Shown: one piece after another, positions 7,291-16,939 of the stretch | Layout: each line of letters begins with the position of its first letter | How positions within the stretch are numbered: the first letter of the stretch is position 1 | DNA from: an uncultured Marvinbryantia sp. | GTDB lineage: Bacteria > Bacillota > Clostridia > Lachnospirales > Lachnospiraceae | Assembly (NCBI GenBank): GCA_934408725.1 | Contig: CAKRVB010000003.1 | Span: 65,788 to 129,787 of the forward strand | DNA: 64,000 nucleotides | Reading direction: 5' to 3' | Position numbers and translations under genes: made by a program | The notes under the pieces: model-generated | Database searches by the model: none | Told to the model about the DNA's origin: nothing | The model's input: only the letters and a program-made list of their open reading frames with translations

Positions 7291-8893
7291 ATTTAAGTTC
7301 ATATTTGGTTGCACGACCATTTCCTGTTTTGATGATAATATCTTCATTCATCATCTTGCCAAGCGTTGTTCTGGCCTGTTGCTTAGTAAATCCACATAAT
7401 TCTCTGACTGTACTATTATTAATAACGCTATTTCGTTTAAGATATTCTGCTATCATATCCTTTGCCTTAATATACTGCACTACTCTATCACGTGTATAAT
7501 CAACATCTGATTTTATGGCTTCATACACTCTTGCTGTAAGCATATATTTTTTTCCAGAAAGTTCTATTAATCCATAATTCATCAAATCCAAACAGCATTT
7601 CTTTGCTTCATTATTGTCTATCTGCGCAATTCTCTGTGCATCTGCTAATTTTATTCTTCTGTTTTCAGCAACGTACCTTAGTATCATTAATTGAGCCAGT
7701 GAAAACGTAATTTGTCTTGAATCCTGCTCTTTGACTACGAATTTTACAAAATCAGGATCTTCCATTGCACTGCTCAACGTAAGCTGCACAGCATCATTGA
7801 ACACTCTATAGGACGGATATGGCTTTCCCATCGATACCATTTCCCTAAAAATAATGTCTACTCCCTGCCCGGTTCGCTGTACATACCGCAAATTCTGTAA
7901 TGTTTCGGTAATAAGCTTATTTCTTGGAACGGACGGATGTGTAATGATATTATCTGCTGTAATACCATCCAAAAATCCGCCAGGATTTTCAATCATAATT
8001 TTATCTGGGTAATGCTTTACATACACTGCCCCCTGTTGCCTATAATCCCTATGTGAAAGTGCATTCAATAATGCCTCCTGAAATACTTTTTCAGAATACT
8101 CTGATACTTCTAACCTAAATAAGCCAATTTGCACAGACTCAATTTTATTATCATTTTGTATTTTTTCTGTAAGTCTGTCCAGAACTGTAGTAATTGGTTG
8201 TTTCATATCAATTCGAGCATTATATTCTTCAAGATTGTCCTTTCCATAATGTAAATAAATTACCTCCGCCTGTGGAAGCAGTCTCTGGATAGATGCATCC
8301 TTTCCAACAAATAACAATCCGGCTATCGTCAATTTAATCTGTCCGTCTTCATCAACTATCAGCTTTAAATCCCTTAAAAATGCCATATCCTCCATATCAG
8401 GAAGCGTAGACGCCGGATCACGAAGTCTCAACTTTTCTTTTAATGCGTATACAACCATACGATTAATATCATTCACCGAGCTCTCCGCTATAATCTGTGA
8501 TGAAAAATCATTCGTATTTGCTATTGTATACACATGTGCCATTTCATCAGAATAAAACGGTTTAGAGTTCTTCCCTAATCTTTTAAGGCATCTTCCATCG
8601 GCAGTTGTATATGTCTTTCCATCTCTTTCAACAGAAATAGCAATCCCATAGGTCCAAATATCATTCCGGTCTTCATTACGGAGACGTTCATCATACCGTT
8701 TTTCCCGTATCTGATTCATCGCTTTTTCACAGGCTTTTTCCAATCCATCGTAAGTCTGTGCATACTTTAATTCGATGATGATCCCGGCATTCGGATCTTC
8801 AGGTTCAATCAGGATATCTACATAATAAAAGTTCTCTTTTCGTAACTTTTCAAAGTTATCCATACCAACTGGCAGTTTTAACATTGCATCCAT
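7289..8893 (-). pseudogene. Chimera: PD-(D/E)XK fragment joined to an AlbA_2/HATPase protein
   Basis: The 534-residue frame is open but looks recombined. Residues 1 to about 88 match the C-terminal nuclease part of DUF1703 AAA-ATPase proteins (YYVDILIEP, GIIIELKYA, then QIREKRYDERL and TYGIAI). From about residue 90 (GKTYTTADGRCLKRLGKNS) it continues as the second half of an AlbA_2 domain, followed by HATPase_c_4 (ALLNALSHRDYRQQ, IMIENPGGFLDG) and winged helices. The first half of AlbA_2 is therefore replaced. Its neighbours are an intact HATPase regulator (5506-6945) and an intact DUF1703 gene (8916-10511), so both parents are local families. The start ATG at 8893 has only a weak ribosome binding site. 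It may be a scar of deletion or a new functional fusion; the intact frame argues that it is young or selected. Confidence 0.65.
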
Positions 8894-8915
8894 TCCTGTA
8901 ACCTGCCTTTCCTGC

Positions 8916-10511
8916 TCACCATTCTTGCTTCTGATATTCTTCTATCACACACTGATGTTCTTTTTTCTCTTTGTCATAATTAATCCCCACCAAAAGAATG
9001 TTTCCTGTATAATCCAAAAGAGACTCTGGATACTTCTTGTCCCGGATTTGCTGTAAAGCCGTATCTGCCGTCTTATTCCACTTTAATTCCACGACGAGTG
9101 CCGGATAGCCATTACGATATTCCGGTTTCGGCATAAACACAAAATTTGCAAAGCCACGTCCTGTCGACATTTCCCGCACCGGTTTAAAATAATACTGCAT
9201 CGCACTCAAATAGGCAATAGCCAGTACACTTCCCAATGAACTTTCATTGTTGTAATGAATTGCAGATACATATTCTGTATGAATCTTTTCTATTTGTTCT
9301 GCCACTTTGCTGCAATCCATATCCAACGTAGCATTTAAAAGTTCCTCTGACTGTTTCTGAAACTCCACAAATTCATTCCATTTATTACACTCTACCGCTG
9401 TCGTCAGTTCCTGCCGGATCTCTTCATTTGGTACAAAAGCAGTTCTTTCATCCTGATTATAACTCAGGTAACCCAGATGGATCAGATACGTAAGCACATC
9501 ATCTCTATTTTTGAAGTTTACCGTATCATTGGTAAACTTCGCCGTATTCAGTTTCACAGATGTGCCAGACAGCATCTCAATCAATGCAGTCTTCAGCCCA
9601 TCAAAATCCATATTAATCAGTGGAACAATTGCTTCATAAGAGCCTGTCTCCGACCAGTAGCTTCTGAATTTACTTTTCTGCATTACACTAACCACTGCTT
9701 TCGGATTATAAACTGCAGTATCTTCCAACAGATATCCATCATACCATCTTTTTACTTTTTCAAAATCTTTCTGATATGTTTCGCACAGATCTCTTACTTC
9801 CTCTTCCGTAAATCCAATATAAGGCGCAAGGTTACTAGCCTCCAGCATCGTAAACTCATCAAAATTATTCAGTGCAGACTGTTTCTTCTCTTTTTTAATC
9901 GGCAGAATTCCAGTCAGATAAGCCAGCTGAATATATTTTGTCGGCTCAGTTTCTTTAAACATGCCCTGTAAAAAACTGATATATTCATTCTGTACTCTTA
10001 CATTCGCAGCCTCATCACGAATCAGCACATCCCACTCATCAATAATCACAATAAACTTTTGTCCCGTTGCATTCTTTATCCGTGAAAGGGCATCCGGCAA
10101 TGTCACCACTCCCGTTGTGATTACTTCAGGATAGCATTCCCGTAGTTCAGCTAATATAACATCTGTAATATATTCCACAATATAATCCAGCTTGTTTACA
10201 TTAGACAAAAACCATTGTATATCAATATGAATGACATCATAACGATTCAGATGCTTTCGAAAATCGTTCTTTTTCCCAATCGCCAACGGTGCAAACATCT
10301 CTTCCGAATCACAGCCCTTACTATAATAGGCTGTCAGCATATTCGCTGTAATTGATTTACCAAATCTTCTGGGACGACTGTTGCAGATATAGGCATCCAT
10401 GGTGTCCAACACGCTATTGGTATATTCCAGAAGTTCTGTCTTATCCACATATATTTTGGAATTCAATGTCACACGAAATGCACTGTTATCCGGATTCACA
10501 AATCTACCCAT
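8916..10511 (-). CDS. AAA-ATPase / PD-(D/E)XK family protein (DUF1703 type)
   Basis: The protein has 531 residues from the ATG at 10511 (MGRFVNPDNSAF, the usual family start, with GAGAGG 8 nt upstream). An ATG at 10535 adds 8 residues. A Walker A variant RPRRFGKS lies near residue 45 and Walker B FIVIIDEWD near 155, in an AAA-ATPase-like domain. The C-terminal PD-(D/E)XK domain has ALVVELKWNK, but the expected first aspartate (GxADLVF in relatives, from memory) is asparagine here (GFANFVF), so cleavage may be lost. The family is very common in anaerobes and its role is unknown; defence or regulation has been suggested. It lies just downstream of palindromic promoter element A. Confidence 0.8.
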   Translation of the reverse strand: MGRFVNPDNSAFRVTLNSKIYVDKTELLEYTNSVLDTMDAYICNSRPRRFGKSITANMLTAYYSKGCDSEEMFAPLAIGKKNDFRKHLNRYDVIHIDIQWFLSNVNKLDYIVEYITDVILAELRECYPEVITTGVVTLPDALSRIKNATGQKFIVIIDEWDVLIRDEAANVRVQNEYISFLQGMFKETEPTKYIQLAYLTGILPIKKEKKQSALNNFDEFTMLEASNLAPYIGFTEEEVRDLCETYQKDFEKVKRWYDGYLLEDTAVYNPKAVVSVMQKSKFRSYWSETGSYEAIVPLINMDFDGLKTALIEMLSGTSVKLNTAKFTNDTVNFKNRDDVLTYLIHLGYLSYNQDERTAFVPNEEIRQELTTAVECNKWNEFVEFQKQSEELLNATLDMDCSKVAEQIEKIHTEYVSAIHYNNESSLGSVLAIAYLSAMQYYFKPVREMSTGRGFANFVFMPKPEYRNGYPALVVELKWNKTADTALQQIRDKKYPESLLDYTGNILLVGINYDKEKKEHQCVIEEYQKQEW

Positions 10512-10550
10512 GCCGCCGCCATCCTCTCTGCTCATATTTATCAGTTTCCA

Positions 10551-10649
10551 CTATTATAAAATAGTTCCCTGCCTCATGGCAAGGAACTACTTCTCCGATT
10601 TCCTGTTTATTTTTCAGCTGTCACATCTTTATACAATTCTTCATCATAC
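10551..10649. repeat. Dispersed element A (promoter/terminator plus 3' coding end)
   Basis: About 84 of 99 positions match 29737-29835 by eye. The element holds the palindrome TAGTTCCCTGCC / GGCAAGGAACTA (10562-10589), a TATAAT box, and the last dozen or so codons of the upstream gene (EELYKDVTAEK then stop). The same tail (EELYKDVTTGK) ends the unrelated gene at 29793-30758. Confidence 0.8.
10553..10589 (-). promoter_or_regulatory. Palindromic promoter/terminator, element A
   Basis: On the minus strand, TTGCCA (10577-10582), an 18-bp spacer and TATAAT (10553-10558) could drive the DUF1703 gene. The palindrome covers the -35 box and most of the spacer. As RNA it forms a 12-bp hairpin with one mismatch, followed by TTTTATAA, 17 nt after the stop of the upstream gene, so it may also terminate that transcript. 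Confidence 0.65.
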
Positions 10650-12532
10650 TTTATCATTCTATAACCTAACTGCTCTAATTTTTCTTTTAACTGCTTTCCT
10701 TTGACATACACAATATCGTAATCAGCATTTTTATAGTCAAAAGCTTCAAACAAATAGTAATCATCCTCATACCAAGTAATATCTATATCATCTTTTGCAC
10801 TGATAATAAAATAGTTATCCGTATTCACCTGCTCTTCCTGCTTTTTCCCAAACATCTTGTAATTCATCAACTGTGACTGATAAAACTGAACTTTAACGCC
10901 GGACAGACCGCCTTTCAACACATATGGATATTCTTCCGTCACTTCATTTTCAAATTGGCACATAAAGTGAACCACATCACTGGTTGCTTCCACGACATAA
11001 TCATTTGATGCTTTTCTGACTTTCATATAATTAACCTGAATAAAAAGCAAATCACTTAATAAAATAACTGCCAACATAACATATGTCATATTACGTTTTT
11101 TTACTTGCGACAACAAAAGAACTACTGTCATCAAAATCAACCCCAGAAGCAACATTCCTATCAGGCTTTTCCCTGTATATTGTCCTCCTGACAATATCTT
11201 TGCCGGTTCGACGATTACATTAAACGTATTTAATATAATCGTATTATAAATATATCCTTTATATTTCAGAATATATGGAAATGCTTTCCACAGAAAAATT
11301 GCACTTATTCCAACATATATTACTACTGTCCCGATTCTTTCAGGTAACCGGAGCCATCCCTTTCTGCAACAAAGCGCATACAATGCCATGAATACTACCA
11401 TTCCTGCCCCACAGATCGCATATCGATCGTATAGAACACGATCAACCCGTTTCTCCAGTGCGCCAATTCGTAATTCATGATATGCCCCTTTAAAATAAAG
11501 TGCACCAATCGCATAATATCCCAAAAAAACAAGAATACTAAAAAATATTACTGCTTTTTCTTCCTTTGAAATGTCTTCATTTTTTGTAATCCATATTCTC
11601 CATACCATCAGCAATCCTACTACTGTTCCAATCAGCACCAGTCCCTGCGTGGTAGATGTCAGTGTATACATCCAGCATATGCAAAGCATCAGGATACTTT
11701 TCAGCATAGATAATGACAATACATTAAAATATGCTCCCATATCCGTTGTCTCTACCGCATTTGCACTTACTCCACCAATGGAATATAATGCATTTTTTAA
11801 TGCTCCACCGACCTTCTGATCTGCCCAAAACAATAAACCCAGTATCAAAAATAACACTGGCCAGTGCAGTGACTTGATTTTTTCAGAGAAAAATAAGATT
11901 ACCGCACAAAAAATGACTGCAACGCTTAATACGATCCCCCTTGTATGTGCCATATAAGCCAGTGCACAACATCCTGCTATCATTACGGTACATACAATAC
12001 GTTCTATTTTATGTCCAGCATCATATGCACGGATTGTTTCCAGAAAGAAAAGCAATGCAAACCACGGCAAGACACCTAAAAGATAATCTCCTCGATAATA
12101 GAGTGTATACAATGCCATCGCTGGGATCAGACAAACTGCCATTCCGATCAATACCGATACACCACGTTCCTTTACTTTGAGATAACGTCTGCAGATCACA
12201 TACACAACCGGAACTATGCTGCTTTGAATAATCGCCTGCAGAACCATACTCCAACGATATATATACGCCGGATCATCAAACCATTTAAAAAATGGTATCG
12301 TCATAATTGCCTGAGCATATCGATAATACAGCCCACCTAATGCTGCAATCATAAAACTCCAGTCATACCCTTCCAGCCAGGCCGCATTTCCCATGGTAAC
12401 TGTTTCATCCCCAATCACCGGAACAGACAGCTGAACTGCATATATACTTAAAATCACTGCTGTTATCAGAGTTCCAATTATTACATATTGTGGTCTTTTC
12501 TCTGAGTTCGATGTCCGAAGCATATCAATCAC
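10607..12532 (-). CDS. Polytopic membrane protein, GT-C-like glycosyltransferase
   Basis: This 641-residue protein has about 12 hydrophobic segments and a soluble C-terminal domain of about 130 residues. Shortly after the first membrane segment comes VIGDETVTMGNAAW, an acidic first extracytoplasmic loop of the kind that binds metal or donor in GT-C enzymes using lipid-phosphate sugars. It is the last gene of the Wzx module and overlaps the flippase gene by 4 bp (ATGA). It likely decorates the glycan outside the membrane, or it could be the missing polymerase; neither is shown. Its final residues EELYKDVTAEK match the tail of the nucleotidyltransferase at 29793, in a shared DNA repeat. Confidence 0.65.
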   Translation of the reverse strand: MIDMLRTSNSEKRPQYVIIGTLITAVILSIYAVQLSVPVIGDETVTMGNAAWLEGYDWSFMIAALGGLYYRYAQAIMTIPFFKWFDDPAYIYRWSMVLQAIIQSSIVPVVYVICRRYLKVKERGVSVLIGMAVCLIPAMALYTLYYRGDYLLGVLPWFALLFFLETIRAYDAGHKIERIVCTVMIAGCCALAYMAHTRGIVLSVAVIFCAVILFFSEKIKSLHWPVLFLILGLLFWADQKVGGALKNALYSIGGVSANAVETTDMGAYFNVLSLSMLKSILMLCICWMYTLTSTTQGLVLIGTVVGLLMVWRIWITKNEDISKEEKAVIFFSILVFLGYYAIGALYFKGAYHELRIGALEKRVDRVLYDRYAICGAGMVVFMALYALCCRKGWLRLPERIGTVVIYVGISAIFLWKAFPYILKYKGYIYNTIILNTFNVIVEPAKILSGGQYTGKSLIGMLLLGLILMTVVLLLSQVKKRNMTYVMLAVILLSDLLFIQVNYMKVRKASNDYVVEATSDVVHFMCQFENEVTEEYPYVLKGGLSGVKVQFYQSQLMNYKMFGKKQEEQVNTDNYFIISAKDDIDITWYEDDYYLFEAFDYKNADYDIVYVKGKQLKEKLEQLGYRMIKYDEELYKDVTAEK

Positions 12533-13986
12533 CTTTCTTTTTTTATATTTCCCAGCATTCTTTTCGCATCACACATTAATTGAATAAAAAAATCATCTTT
12601 CAAAACAGCAAGCACCGCTGCATAAATCAGAAACGTAATTATTACAATCAGAATGCTGCTCAACCATACTGATGATGTTACATTCATAATCTGTTTTCCT
12701 ATCACAAATACCGGAACGGATGCCAGTACAACCTTTACCAGATGTACCATGAATTTATGAATCTCCATATATTTTACAGAATTCATCAGACAGATTATAA
12801 ACACCATTCCTTCTGACACCAGTGTAGCAACTGCTGCACCATTAATTCCAGCAGCTGGTATAAGAACCAAATTCAAAACAAAGTCTGTTATCGCACCTAC
12901 AATTGTTGCTCCCAGTAACACTTTATCCTTCCGGTTTGGCACCAGAATCTGCCATCCGAGGTATCCGTCAATTGCTGAAAAAAATAAATTAACGGCCAGG
13001 ATTCTGGTTGCCGGTACTGCATCCAGAAATTCTCTTCCACTAAAAAGAATAATTGCCTGATTCGCAAGCACAATCATACCAAATGCACATGGTATAGCAA
13101 TGGAAACAATCAATCCTGCCGATACCGATGCCAGCTCCTTAAATTTCTTTTTTTCCTGTGTTCCTGCGTAATAAGATAACCTTGGAAGAAAAACAGCACA
13201 CACAGCTGTAATCAGCTGTACCACCAGCCTGCACAGCTTCGACGCTGCCGTATACAGCCCAACGTCTGCATCTCCTCTCATGAATCCCAGCATCGTTGTA
13301 TCCAAAAGAGAATAAATACTGGATGAGATCACGATTCCAAACACCAGCATCATAGGTTTTATATGTATCTTCAAATCATACTTTTCTCGTTGAAACATTA
13401 CCAGTTTTTTGCGAGCATTTTTCAGGTTTCCAAGAAATGTCCCTATATAAGGGAAAATACATATAAATGCATACCACCCAATATCTGTTCTGTCTTTCAC
13501 GAAAAGAAACAGAATCAGAACCGAAAGGCCATATACCACAGCCGTTCGAATCGTAATATATACATAATCTTCTAGGACATTAAAGATCCAGTCCAGATTC
13601 ATTCCATAGAAAAATACATATAGTATATATAACAACAAGAGTCCTCGATAATCTGCGAATTTCGTCAACCCAAATAATCCGCAGTATACCAGTAAAGCCA
13701 ATCCCGTTGTAATCAGATTAATATAAAACAGTTCTGTACAGAACTTTCCCAGTTTTTTTCTGTCATGCTTCAGTTTTGCACCTTCTCTGATTCCATAAGA
13801 AGTCACTCCAAATGTTGCAAATAGCTGAAAATAAGAGGCAACCGACTGAATATACTGTACACGTCCAATTCCTTCCTTTCCCAGGACACGGGATGCGTAA
13901 GGAAAAATAAGCAATGGTACTAATATCATGATGACAGTTCTGAAAAAACTGATCAGGAAATTCTTTTTCATAGATTTTTCTTTCAT
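12529..13986 (-). CDS. Wzx-type polysaccharide flippase
   Basis: This 485-residue protein has about 12-14 membrane segments. It opens with FFRTVIMILVPLLIFPYASRVLG, cut here only for naming, which is the typical start of polysaccharide-transporter (MOP superfamily) proteins. It moves undecaprenyl-linked repeat units to the outer face of the membrane. It overlaps the GT2 gene upstream and the GT-C-like gene downstream by 4 bp each, so it is translationally coupled. The presence of Wzx implies Wzy-dependent assembly, but no protein in the window is a clear Wzy; the membrane proteins at 10607, 18971 and 22205 are the candidates. Confidence 0.85.
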   Translation of the reverse strand: MKEKSMKKNFLISFFRTVIMILVPLLIFPYASRVLGKEGIGRVQYIQSVASYFQLFATFGVTSYGIREGAKLKHDRKKLGKFCTELFYINLITTGLALLVYCGLFGLTKFADYRGLLLLYILYVFFYGMNLDWIFNVLEDYVYITIRTAVVYGLSVLILFLFVKDRTDIGWYAFICIFPYIGTFLGNLKNARKKLVMFQREKYDLKIHIKPMMLVFGIVISSSIYSLLDTTMLGFMRGDADVGLYTAASKLCRLVVQLITAVCAVFLPRLSYYAGTQEKKKFKELASVSAGLIVSIAIPCAFGMIVLANQAIILFSGREFLDAVPATRILAVNLFFSAIDGYLGWQILVPNRKDKVLLGATIVGAITDFVLNLVLIPAAGINGAAVATLVSEGMVFIICLMNSVKYMEIHKFMVHLVKVVLASVPVFVIGKQIMNVTSSVWLSSILIVIITFLIYAAVLAVLKDDFFIQLMCDAKRMLGNIKKER

Positions 13987-14987
13987 CGACTAACTTCCTT
14001 ACACTTGAAAAAAAGACTCAATATGTCCTGCATGACAATTCCTTTTTTATCTACATACTTTTGATACATTCCCCGTCTTGCATCCTCCAGAATCTGAGCC
14101 ATTCCAGACAATTTTCCCCTCTCTTTTAATGACTCTCGTCTTACTGAAAATTCATACCATTTATCAATCTGCTCCTGATATACCTTTGCTGAACTGTTTC
14201 CAGAAAAACTGTCGTAAAAAAGTTTTAACTCTTTTGCTCTTTTGGCACGCTTTTCTCGGTCGGCTGGAAGAATTTGGACAGTATGAATCCATCTCTTAAT
14301 TTTTCCGACTATTCCCTTTACCGGAGCTCCCATTACATTTTTTTCATGTTGACGATAACACAACTCCGCTTTTTTCAGCATGGCAATACTCCCATAAACC
14401 GGAGCACATAACGCAAACCAGTAATCATGCAGCGTTCCTTCCGGTGTCGGAGGGCAGGACATCGCAAATTCTTTTTTCACAGCCATTGCCGCACCTGTTA
14501 CCATATTATCAGAAAATAATACCTTATAATATCGACCCTGTTCAATCCAACCTTGCTTCTCTCTATCAAAACCAGAGGCCGCCCACATACTTTCCTGTAT
14601 CGTGTTAAGTTTTGCATCTGTGATGTGTGCATCAGAAAAAACCATCACACAATCTGTTTTTTCTTCAAATATTTTTACGAAATCTGCCGTTTTTTCTTCA
14701 AACCATACATCATCCTGATCGCAGGTAAAAATCCAGTCTCCTTTTGCAAGATGGGTACCTTTTTCAAAATTCTTCGCTGCACCAAGATTTTTTTCATTTA
14801 CAATAATCCGATACGGAATTTCTCCAGATAGCAATATTTTTTTTGCAATGTCAATCGTATGATCTGTGGAACCGTCATCAAGCATGATGATTTCATCCAC
14901 AGGTCGTGTCTGCCTTAAAATGCTGTGTAACTGTTCTTCTATATATTTCTCTCCGTTATATGTGCAGAGCACTACTGATATTGTCAA
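13983..14987 (-). CDS. Family 2 glycosyltransferase
   Basis: The 334-residue protein has a GT-A fold. ISVVLCTYNGEKYIEEQL opens it, MLDDGSTDHT follows, and CDQDDVW holds the DxD-like metal site. The layout is that of rhamnosyltransferase-like GT2 enzymes, cytosolic and acting on a lipid-linked glycan. It overlaps the flippase gene by 4 bp. The acceptor and donor cannot be told from sequence. Confidence 0.85.
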   Translation of the reverse strand: MTISVVLCTYNGEKYIEEQLHSILRQTRPVDEIIMLDDGSTDHTIDIAKKILLSGEIPYRIIVNEKNLGAAKNFEKGTHLAKGDWIFTCDQDDVWFEEKTADFVKIFEEKTDCVMVFSDAHITDAKLNTIQESMWAASGFDREKQGWIEQGRYYKVLFSDNMVTGAAMAVKKEFAMSCPPTPEGTLHDYWFALCAPVYGSIAMLKKAELCYRQHEKNVMGAPVKGIVGKIKRWIHTVQILPADREKRAKRAKELKLFYDSFSGNSSAKVYQEQIDKWYEFSVRRESLKERGKLSGMAQILEDARRGMYQKYVDKKGIVMQDILSLFFKCKEVSR

Positions 14988-14991
14988 ACCG

Positions 14992-15891
14992 TTACTCCTC
15001 TTTTCTGTCAGATTCCATCAGTTTTTTCAATACACCAAGACTATCCAGTGTATTTCGATAAATAAAAATACTTTTCTGAATAGATCTGGAAAATCTTTTT
15101 TGGGTTGCCTGTCCCTCCAGATGTTTTACACGCAAAGATGGCGTATACTGTATGCCATACCCCTTCTTTTTACACAGATAATATAAAATATCTTCTTCTC
15201 CATAAAGAAAAGTATCTTTACAAAAAGCAATTTCTTCATTTTTCACAAATGCCGGAAGAAAAATCAGGCAGGCTCCCTGAAGGACTATATTATTCTGTCT
15301 TTCATTCCATGAAATCTCGGACCTTCTCTGTCTTGATTTTCGTTCAAACATATTCTCTAAAATAAATATACGGTTCTCCAGATGCAGAAACTTTTTCAGA
15401 TAAAAATACCATAAAAAAATCGTCTTATTGCGAATCGCTTTTTTTACATCTGACAGTTCATAAGGTTTCTGACGGAACGGATTCTGGTGCTGCTGTGACA
15501 ATGTCACTATGTCAGGTCCAACTACTCCCACTGAAGCATCCTTCCATGCTGTTTCTTGATTTTCAAGTTCTTCCAGAAACTCCCGCTGTTCAAAAATAAT
15601 ATCATTATTCAGAATAATTACACAATCAGCCTTCCATTCTTTTCTGGCATAATGGTAACCTCGATTATTACCTCTGGCAAAGCCTTCATTCCTTTCACTG
15701 ATCAGTACTTTTATATCTTCATCCTGCGCATATTCTTTTTCAAGAAGAACCCCTGATCCGTCTGGAGACGCATTATCTACAATCACAATTTTTTTCTTTT
15801 TGTTCCCCTGCAGCTTACGTATAGAATCGACACACTGTCTTGTTACTTCCGGTACATTATAATGCAGAACTACAAATGCAATGGTATCCAA
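14992..15891 (-). CDS. Family 2 glycosyltransferase (rhamnosyltransferase-like)
   Basis: The protein has about 299 residues with IAFVVLHYN, VDNASPDGSG, NEGFARGNNRGY and the ILNNDI metal-binding motif, a pattern common in GT2 rhamnosyl- and galactosyltransferases. No ATG fits. The best start is the TTG at 15891, with GGAAAGG 9 nt upstream and the preceding stop only 4 bases away; a TTG at 15909 is the alternative. It resembles the gene at 44043-44924 in layout. Confidence 0.8.
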   Translation of the reverse strand: MDTIAFVVLHYNVPEVTRQCVDSIRKLQGNKKKKIVIVDNASPDGSGVLLEKEYAQDEDIKVLISERNEGFARGNNRGYHYARKEWKADCVIILNNDIIFEQREFLEELENQETAWKDASVGVVGPDIVTLSQQHQNPFRQKPYELSDVKKAIRNKTIFLWYFYLKKFLHLENRIFILENMFERKSRQRRSEISWNERQNNIVLQGACLIFLPAFVKNEEIAFCKDTFLYGEEDILYYLCKKKGYGIQYTPSLRVKHLEGQATQKRFSRSIQKSIFIYRNTLDSLGVLKKLMESDRKEE

Positions 15892-15895
15892 TTTT

Positions 15896-16939
15896 CTAAT
15901 CCTTTCCAAATCTCCGTTTCAATCTGCACAGCAGATCTACTGCTCCGAAACACCTTTTCTGTATCAACCAGAACAACACTTTCTTTTCAAATCGAAAGGC
16001 ATTCAGCGTTGCCATTCCTGCCTGTTTTCCCATATCTGTCTTACAGGCATTCAGAAAATCCTTCCTTCTGACAGCGTATGTCTTTGGATTTTGTGGATGA
16101 CAAAAGTCCAACAGACAGCAGAATCCCAGAGACCATATACATCTCTGCTTATATACTTCCATATATTTTTCTGGTTTTTCTTCTGTGTCAATAAATTTTC
16201 GCATCTTCGTATGCAATAATTCAAAATCTGCAACTGCCTCTGGGTTATATTTCTTTGACACAGAATTTCCCCAGACTCTGTGCAGATAAAATTTACTGTC
16301 TATATACACACCTCGATCAGCATATTTATAGATCTCCAAATTAAATAAACAGTCTTCTCCTGTTGGAATACCTTTCGGGAATTGTATTCCGTGTTCTGTT
16401 AATAACTCTCTCCGGTAGAATTTACATGGTGTGGAAAGTTTTACCTTATGATAGTCATATTTTCCGGGATAGTCCCGATTAAATGCTGCATAAATAAATT
16501 CTTCAAAATCACTCCTGGAAAATATTTCTGTTTTTCCAGATAACGCTTCTGGAATCCTGCATGGAAATACCTGATCCTGCACTTCTTCATGATCAAAAAA
16601 GCATACATCCACATCTTCCGTGAGATATGGTGCAAACATCTGGCAAAGATTCGGCACCACGGCATCATCTCCGTCCACAAAACAGATCCAATCACCTTGA
16701 GCAGCTTCCATTGCGGCATTCCTTGCAGCAGATACCCCCTGATTCTCCTGATGAATCACCGTAATTCGTGAATCCAGCTGAGCATAGCTGTCACAAATCT
16801 CGCCAGATCTATCCTGACTTCCATCGTCTGCCAGAATAATCTCTATGTCATACATTCCATCCTGCTTCTGCAGACTCTCTATACATTGTCCAATATATTT
16901 TTCCACACAATAAACAGCAACAATAAAACTGACTTTCAT
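15896..16939 (-). CDS. Family 2 glycosyltransferase
   Basis: This 347-residue GT2 protein has SFIVAVYCVEKYIGQCI, ADDGSQDRSG, NQGVSAARN and CFVDGDDAV (the DxD site). The C-terminal 150 residues are helical, as in capsular transferases of the EpsJ/CpsI type. Its ATG directly follows the TAG of the upstream gene, so the two are coupled. It belongs to the operon that starts at the promoter at 18928-18956. Confidence 0.85.
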   Translation of the reverse strand: MKVSFIVAVYCVEKYIGQCIESLQKQDGMYDIEIILADDGSQDRSGEICDSYAQLDSRITVIHQENQGVSAARNAAMEAAQGDWICFVDGDDAVVPNLCQMFAPYLTEDVDVCFFDHEEVQDQVFPCRIPEALSGKTEIFSRSDFEEFIYAAFNRDYPGKYDYHKVKLSTPCKFYRRELLTEHGIQFPKGIPTGEDCLFNLEIYKYADRGVYIDSKFYLHRVWGNSVSKKYNPEAVADFELLHTKMRKFIDTEEKPEKYMEVYKQRCIWSLGFCCLLDFCHPQNPKTYAVRRKDFLNACKTDMGKQAGMATLNAFRFEKKVLFWLIQKRCFGAVDLLCRLKRRFGKD

